Shown: positions 39,944 to 64,000 of the stretch, piece by piece | Layout of the letters: each line of letters starts with the position of its first letter | How positions within the stretch are numbered: position 1 is the first letter of the stretch | Translations under genes and position numbers: made by a program | Source: Zhengitettix transpicula | Lineage: Eukaryota; Arthropoda; Insecta; Orthoptera; Tetrigidae | DNA: 64,000 nt | Reading direction: 5' to 3' | Assembly (NCBI GenBank): GCA_037074705.1 | Contig: CM073590.1 | Location: 120,767,600-120,831,599 of the forward strand | Notes under the pieces: generated by a model | The model's input: the letters and a program-made list of their open reading frames with translations, nothing else | What the model was told of the DNA's origin: nothing | Databases searched by the model: none

Positions 39944-41063
39944 AATGAGACATTAATTTTTTCATTTTAATAAATGATTTTACTTCTCAATGTTTCCAAA
40001 GTCATAAAATTAATGCTCTTACTTTTTTCGTAAACTTGGCATTTTTAATCTTATAAGTTCATATCTTATTCGTATTTATAAGTCATTATAATGAATACGA
40101 TGTATAATAGTAGTAAAACGAGTAAAAAAACGGATGTCCAAATCTACAAAAGTAGACTGGTTTCTCGATTATGTTAATTTTTTTATAGTGCCAGCGCGCT
40201 TAAATACATCAAATTGCACAATTAAAGAACTTGTCGACGTAGCAGGTTTTATCTAGCAATCGGCGGCCAACATCTGGTCTTATTTCCAGTTTCTATTCCG
40301 TGTGAGATATTCTGAGCATTGATGGATCAGTTACACTGTAATATATTTAATAAGGAAAGATCATACGTTTCCGTCTTCTCTGTCCCCTGTCATTTCACAC
40401 ATTCGTTCAAAAAGATTTGAGTCACCGACGTCTGTGTATATAATATAGGGTAATGGTACATAACACACATAAACGTGAACTGATATTGCTAATCTGCATT
40501 TTGTCAATTAAATCTATAACGTGTGTTTACTCTGAATATCTACAAACAAAAACATGGATAGGAGCTGTGTTGCTTCTGTAATTAGTAATTAGAGTAATTA
40601 TGAAGTAGTTAATATTTTCATTGAATACTAGAAACAAAATCTCGAGTGACTTCAATGGCCGATACTTCTTCAAGAAATTATTCATCAACAATTAATCAAC
40701 TGTTGCTTCTTAAACGTTGTGTTCCTGTTCTGTACTCTCTTAGTACAACGGTCATATTTTCCCCTGAAAATCAACAATCAGATCAAATATAAATTTTTCT
40801 GTAGAACATTTTCTACTAATAAAAATTCTTCTATAAAACAATCTTTCCTATTCTTATTTATGATGGCTCCCTTTATTCAACGTCACCCAACTTCCATTAT
40901 TTAGAGAATATGATTTTCATTCTTACTAAATATTTATACTTTATAAAAAAAATTCTCCCTTTTTCTCTTATTTAACACACAACCTGATGTGAACTCATTA
41001 GTAGTGACGTTTCATGTCGCCCAGTAACAAAAAATGAATTAAAACAGTGAATAATGTTTAAAT

Positions 41064-41081
41064 AATAATAATAATAATAAA
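41064..41081. repeat. (AAT)n microsatellite
   Basis: Six AAT units. Confidence 0.8.
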
Positions 41082-42845
41082 TGTTAAATTAAAACTCATC
41101 TATTTGATTACTTTTAAATTTTTCCCCATTTTCATTTTCATATTTACCTATTTTAATTTGTTTTCTTATTTTAAAATTAACCATTTTATATATTTTGATA
41201 TGCATATTTATTACTTTGAATATTTTACATGTATTTTTTAAAGGTTTCCCTTTTATATTTATATATTTTTACTTGTGCGTGCGATGTCTTTGTTCCGCAT
41301 TTTCACGTTTTGTTCTTCATCGTTGTTTTTTCTAGCCATGTTAGTAATAATTGATGACTTGTACTGTTTCCTCAGTTGACGACTGAATGTCATACATATA
41401 AATAGCTCCATTTATCGTGAAGGCCTTTGATCTATATTATAGTATTAAGTGTTCGTGGTTCAAAATTACGTTTTACGACTGAGTTATATATACATACTAT
41501 AGAGGCGAAGCGTGACATAACTCAGGGATCAAAAAAGCTATAATAAAATTTATGAATTATATTTAATTCATCCGAACGCAGTAGACTTATTTCAAAGAAA
41601 CTGTCGATTAATCGTCGTTAGTAACAGTAAACCAGTCACCAATTTCGCTATTAACAAATATATATATATATAAAGATTTCGTGAACATTTTATAATTAAT
41701 ACAGTAGCTGCTCTTAATTAAATTATAATCCATCGGTAGGAAAATACAGTTTTATTATTTATACATTACAGTAGAAATACATAATTTGTATATATATTTT
41801 CAACTGAAGTCAGTATATTCTATGAAATTTGACGCCACGATATCCACGTAAAGATTAAAATTGGACAGGTTACCATTATTTAACTTTTACTTAACAATTT
41901 TTGTTTGGTTTTTCCATGAACGTAATATCAAAATGTGCGAATGTTGTGTGTAATTCACGCCATTTCGGTTTCGGTTCGCCTTGAATTGTAAAAAGTATAA
42001 TTATATATATAATACGAAGAGAAGATTACATTGATTATAGGGCACATTATATTTCACCAATCATCTTATCGAACATGAATAGTGAACAATAAGACCCAAT
42101 GCATTTATGGATTATCTGAATCCTTACTTGTATTCTGAAATTATTTTATTTATTTATTCTAATAAATAAAATACAAATAAAAATACTGATTCTGTTAAGG
42201 TAACATTTGCGTCTGGTCATTTGTCATCATAAGAAAAAATGTAGTTTTGGATCTGATCAAAATCACAATGTAGGAGAAATATGTGTATAGTGTGAATTCA
42301 ACATTTATTATTAAAAATTAATTCATGTTGTGAGCAAATCTGAAGTTAGAAACTAAAATTTCCTTGTCGATATTAACCTGCTAATATGTAAAGTGGATGA
42401 TAAAACGAGATGAATGTTTAAATATATATAAACCAAACTTATTATCCAACAAGAACGAAAAATGTGAACTACGATTATTAATCGACGTTAGACATATCTC
42501 CGTTAAGTCTTTCCCATTTGGCCGATTTCGCCAGCTTTCTGGCCTGTTTCCGGCGTAACAATCAGAAAGAACCGCAGAAAACCCAACAAAAGACTCCTTT
42601 CACACAAAATCTTGCTATATATATATGCATATTCCCCAGACAATACCAGCATTTTTGCGAATTTCCTTGGCTGCTGAAGCAAATGATTTATGCGAAATCC
42701 ATTGACATACACGACGCGTATTGAGGGTGACAACTCGGGAAGCACCACCATCGCAGCGATCTTGACACAGATCTGCGTCGGCAATGACAGTGACAGGCGC
42801 CGCCAAGGACACGGAGGAAGCTGTAGGTGGGAGGAAGAGCCGCCG

Positions 42846-42852
42846 TATATAT
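42846..42852 (+). promoter_or_regulatory. TATA box of protease 2
   Basis: TATATAT lies within a locally GC-richer patch, 42 nt before the ATG, the same distance as in protease 1. No TCAGT-type initiator is visible, so the start site (about 42875) is inferred from spacing. The 5' UTR would be 10-15 nt. Confidence 0.65.
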
Positions 42853-42887
42853 GGCTCTGGCCTGGACCACGACGGTACTTCTCACCA

Positions 42888-59878
<16,991 letters not shown>

Positions 59879-60100
59879 AATATGAGAACCAAGATTTTCG
59901 CACTTAAATTTTGCCTCTGACTGCACAAGCGTTTTTCTCCTAATTGAAATTAATCACCATTTTCAATCAGAGGGATAAAATTGTAAAACTGATAAAGATA
60001 TTTAAGCTGTTTTGCTTTCACTTTTATCGATCAAATAATGCACCTATTTATTCAATGTCATTTGCGTACTTAATGCAAATTTATTTTTTCTCTGAGAGAA

Positions 60101-60106
60101 AATAAA
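60101..60106 (+). terminator. Polyadenylation signal of protease 2
   Basis: AATAAA about 220 nt after the stop codon. A second candidate (aaaataaatgatt) lies near 60158. Confidence 0.55.
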
Positions 60107-60329
60107 ATAGTTTATTTATGTAACAATTAATTTAAAGAATTTGTTGACACTTAATGAAAATAAATGATTGAAAAATGATTGGATTTGTTTTATGGATATG
60201 TAATATACATTTCAGTTTCTGTGTTTTTCAGACAACTACGGTGATTATTAAAAATAAATTACATATTTTTATGATCGCAATTATATTTGCTCTTCAGATA
60301 TATTTAACGAGTATTAACATGATTTATAA

Positions 60330-60705
60330 TTTAAAAAATTATTAATCACTAATTAGCAACACAACAAGTTTCTGTACGTAGGCCTACTTTTACTCTCTTC
60401 AGGCTGCCTTTCTAAAAGAAAGGTTTGTTTTGATGTTGTAAACTCTTTCCTCAGTCTGGCAATGATTTAATCGTAGTTAGGTTTCTACGATAACGGAACA
60501 TCTAACTAATATATTTATATATGTGATTTTACTTATTTATTATTCCGACTCATTCAATACGGTTTTATTTAGTTTAATAAATCATATATAATATTACCTA
60601 AGAACCTAACTACCAATATTTATAGCCAGACTGAGGAAGTCAGTCAGAAAATAGTAAAAATGTGTACAGAAACGTTGTTGTGTAGTTAATTAATGATTTT
60701 ACGTT
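60330..60705. mobile_element. Long terminal-inverted-repeat element related to the AACGTT family
   Basis: The left end AACACAACAAGTTTCTGTAC is mirrored on the right by GTACAGAAACGTTGTTGTGT. The inner parts CTTCAGGCTGCC and CAGACTGAGGAAG are also inverted. It is non-coding, just beyond the protease 2 polyadenylation signal. Confidence 0.55.
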
Positions 60706-60779
60706 TAATATTTATTCTTATGAATAAATAACATAGAAACATCAGTTAAAAAATAATAATACTAAACACTTTTAATTTT

Positions 60780-61680
60780 TATTAGTGCCCAGGTTTACCC
60801 GGGTAGTCATATATCCGTAACCCCGATTTGACTCCAATCAAGGTTGCTTTTGTGTTTTTTATGTAACGCACCTCCATCCCTACCTAATCTGTGATCACCT
60901 CCCATGCCAAAATTGATTGAACTCATGGACCGCAAAAAAAAGTTTTCGACAAATATATCGGCAGTTTTAACATGTTAGAAAATTTCCACCCCCGCTACTG
61001 TGGGTTAAACAAAAATTTAATGTCACAATTAAATTCAGCCACATCCATAACCCCGGATTCGACTCCAATCTCCGTTGTTTTTGGGTGCTCCCCTCTCAAG
61101 CCCGGAAGTGGTTGAAAATATACACTGAGAACATGTAAAGAAATTGTATGAATCTCATTGATCCCGAAAAATATTTATTCGAAAAAATATTTACAAAAAA
61201 ATAGTTTTATACGAAAAAAATGTTTGAAATTTACTACCCAGGCCGACCTCCGCCTAGCACCTCCCACCCTCGCCCATCCCCAAACGTTGCCCGTGTTGTC
61301 ATAATTAGACTCAGCGACATCCATTACCTTGAATTTGACTGGTTTGTATTCGCGTTATTATCTTGTAACACCCCTCCATCCCCACCCCAATTGGTGCTCA
61401 TTTCCCATGCTATAATGGGTTGAAGTAATGCACACATTAAATCGGTAGAAACACTTTCAATCTTTTTGACTGCTTAAAATATTTTTTCCGACTCAAATAT
61501 TGACCATTTGAGCATGTTTTAATATTTCCACACCCACCCCCGCTCCTGGCTTGGTAGAAACGTATGAAGCAAAGAATACCTGTAAAAAAGTTGGTGAAAT
61601 TTGCTCCACGTGTGTAGATTTGTGTGCAGAACATACAAACAAACAAATACTCTGATTTATTTATTAGATATATTCTTTCT
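60780..61680. repeat. Diverged tandem repeat, units of about 220 bp
   Basis: Three blocks share the ordered words CCATAACCCCGATTCGACTC, then GTTGTTTTTGTGTT, then CACCTCCATCCC and CCCATGC (near 60810, 61050 and 61310). The region ends with AACATACAAACAAACAAATA, which resembles a retroelement tail. Confidence 0.5.
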
Positions 61681-61689
61681 CTATTTAAA

Positions 61690-64000
61690 ATTTGTCTGTA
61701 TGAAGGTAATATTTAGTATTATTAGTAATAAAAAATGTGAATGGTTGTAAAATATACCTCATTGTTAAAATGACGTTAAATAAAATAATATTGAAATATT
61801 TTCTATCGTTTACAATGACGTAGGCCATCATAAGCTACATAATACTTTCAATTTTTCTATTCATCGCAATATATTTCAAGGTCGTAAAGAAGACGAAAAT
61901 TGAGATATTTGCTTTCGTATTTAAGGGCTGTGCTTTTTGATGCATCAATAAAAACATTGATAGTTGGAAGAGAAGTTTATTCTTTCACGAAATTTCTCGT
62001 ATAAGGGATGTTTCTCCAACTTTACGACTATGTTTTTGTTTTTGATTCTGGAAATGGCATTGAGAAAAGGCCAAGGTCGCTTGCTGCTGTATGTGCGAAG
62101 TCTGTTGTTGTGTAACCAAATAAATGAAATTTCAAGCATCCTGCTTCTCTACTCAGAATCTACAGTAATTTTTTTGCTTCGAGTAGTTTTTTAGAAGTCT
62201 TCATAGCGTATAATCGGCTTAATTAATATAGTTTAGTATTTAGAACTAGTGCTGACCTTTGAAAACTTTTCTCGTCAAAGTTTGAATTTTTGTATAGTGA
62301 TATTCGTCTGCATACTTTAAATAATTAATGCGGTCGAAATAGACAATGAAAAATTATAATTTAATTAAACATATTTCTGAAGTAATGTTAAAATTATAAG
62401 TACAATTTAATGTCTTTATTGTAAACCAGATGAGGTTATTAGGCCTGAAACGTGTTTTTAAATTAAAGTAATTTAATTATAATTTTTTAATTTTCTCTTT
62501 TGGTCTGATTAATAATTTGAATGTTTTATGTTTAATTCATGGCAAAAGATTGAGTCACACGTTACCACTTTTGGAAAAAAATCTGATTTAAAGTACTTGG
62601 GGGAAAAACAAAGGAACGTCTTAATTTATTAATTGTTTTCCTGTGTTTCAGAACTATTTTTAAACGAAAATATTAATGCTTGTTACAATTTCCATGCTCA
62701 AGGCGTTAGATCGAACTAGTCAACATACCACACTAAATCAAATCATAGTTACACTTCTAAATTAACACATTGAAAAATATGCTCATATTTAAAACTTACT
62801 ATATTATGAAATATTTATATGACCTCCAGTTTGGTATGAATAATGAAATGAAGACCATTTCTTACCTTTAGGCAACCAAATCTTTGTCATCTCAATTACT
62901 TCATTGAAACATTACTTCTATTGCAATTATTGCAATTAACCAATGTGTCCAAACTCCATTCGTCAATATAAATTTCTAATTGGGTAGTACAATTGACGAA
63001 AGAATAATTGAGCGCCCCTTTCAGAATGCAACAAACAATAGATAGATTCTTATCGACTGTGAAAGAGAAAAAGATTCCCAATTCGAAAAATCACTTGCCT
63101 TTCTGGTTCTTATTTTAAATACAAATACTCTGATAATGTTTAGTATTACTTCCAAAACAAGCTACGTATATCAGAACAGCGATTTTAAAGTCTCAAACTG
63201 TATAATTTATAAAGTGCTAACATTTTAAATCCTAACCAACCCGACTGTTCCTCTGTTACTTGGTTTGAGGCAACTAGGAAACAAATACAAAATGCATGTT
63301 CGCAGGTTCAATTCTTAGCACCGAAATAATCATTTATTTCTAATGAACAGTACGTTTGTATAAAAATTGAATAGGAATAGGAATTACTTACTTCTTATAC
63401 AAAGAATAAGGATAAAAAAATTCAGATTACAAAGAAGACAGTGAAAGATTTACCTATTTTCAAAATAAAAAAAATTAAGAAATTGCGGGAGAATTAGAAA
63501 GACAATATGGAGGAGTTGCACAAAAATAGCAGAAAATAAAAGAGGGGGAATGTGTTATTTGTAAAAATTAAATTTACGGTTCAAATTTTACTTACAAAAT
63601 TTGTATAAAGAAGAATAGTGTTACACGTAAACAGAAATTGCGACATCCGAATATGATGACCCGAACAAAAAATGATTTAACTTTCACAATTTAGAGAAGT
63701 TCGTACTGGGACTACCGATGCAATTAATGATCCTGATATGGATAGATGACGTATAGCAACCAGAAATGTTTCATATGTTAATGTAAGAAAATAATCGGGA
63801 ATTTATTAATTAGGAACAACTTAGTGATCATAATGAATATTAATGAAGGCTACTACATAAATTGAAAGATATACCGACAAAATATATTTGCTCAGTTTCT
63901 ACGTAGTTATCTTCAAGCGAGAATGTTTCATAATTCCTTCAATTACTTTTCCTTGCTTCTTATTTATACACAGCCTTCTAGAAAGGTTCTATATGTTTAT
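61690..64000. other. Unassigned 3' flank
   Basis: AT-rich DNA. A weak B-box-like GGTTCAATTCT at about 63307 might mark an old SINE. No gene was recognised. Confidence 0.4.

Larger units (their letters stand above)
25600..42500. other. Gene-free interval between the two divergent proteases
   Basis: About 17 kb of AT-rich DNA with microsatellites, three same-strand copies of the poly(A) retroposon, AACGTT-family elements and a C/A-rich block. Short open frames here lack codon-usage or homology support. A G-richer segment at about 27080-27460 and another at about 34950-35280 are unrecognised. The segment at 27940-28190 looks like a transposon end (gcaggatgtttcagaattct) but was not resolved. Confidence 0.45.

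Overview
The window is AT-rich, intron-rich animal DNA. It has long introns with GT..AG borders, (AT)n microsatellites, many decayed transposons, and trypsin-like proteases with insect-style proregions. The best guess is an insect, perhaps a polyneopteran such as a cockroach or termite. The order is inferred from the repeat style, not proven. None of the three genes has a long uninterrupted reading frame, so I assembled them by eye from splice sites, reading-phase continuity and protein motifs.

Layout. (1) 5744-10591, plus strand: the last three visible exons of a guanylate cyclase, covering the C-terminal half of the catalytic domain plus a charged tail. Upstream exons would lie before the window. 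(2) 13812-25524, minus strand: a complete seven-exon secreted trypsin-like serine protease of 329 residues, convergent with the cyclase. (3) About 25.6-42.8 kb: a gene-free, repeat-rich interval separating two divergent promoters. (4) 42888-59878, plus strand: a second complete seven-exon trypsin-like protease of 320 residues. It is a paralogue of the first, with the same intron phases (0,1,2,1,0,1), two exons of identical length (163 and 209 nt) and an identical TATA-to-ATG distance of 42 nt. (5) 59.9-64 kb: 3' flank with repeats.

Both proteases keep the His/Asp/Ser triad, the Asp that gives Arg/Lys specificity, an R-IVGG activation site and a Cys-rich junction just before it. They should be secreted zymogens cleaved after Arg and acting extracellularly. 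Their head-to-head arrangement points to an inverted local duplication, followed by divergence of the proregion (encoded by exon 2) and of the C-terminal tail.

The mobile fraction includes seven copies or fragments of a roughly 430-bp poly(A)-tailed retroposon (one with a 16-bp target-site duplication); a dead mariner with terminal inverted repeats and a TA duplication; scraps of another mariner and of non-LTR retrotransposons; five tRNA-derived SINE-like segments, two of them as an inverted pair; and a family of hairpin-forming elements carrying a recurring CTGAAGA...GAAACGTTGTG motif. I found no bona fide tRNA or rRNA, no CRISPR array and no prokaryotic-style system.
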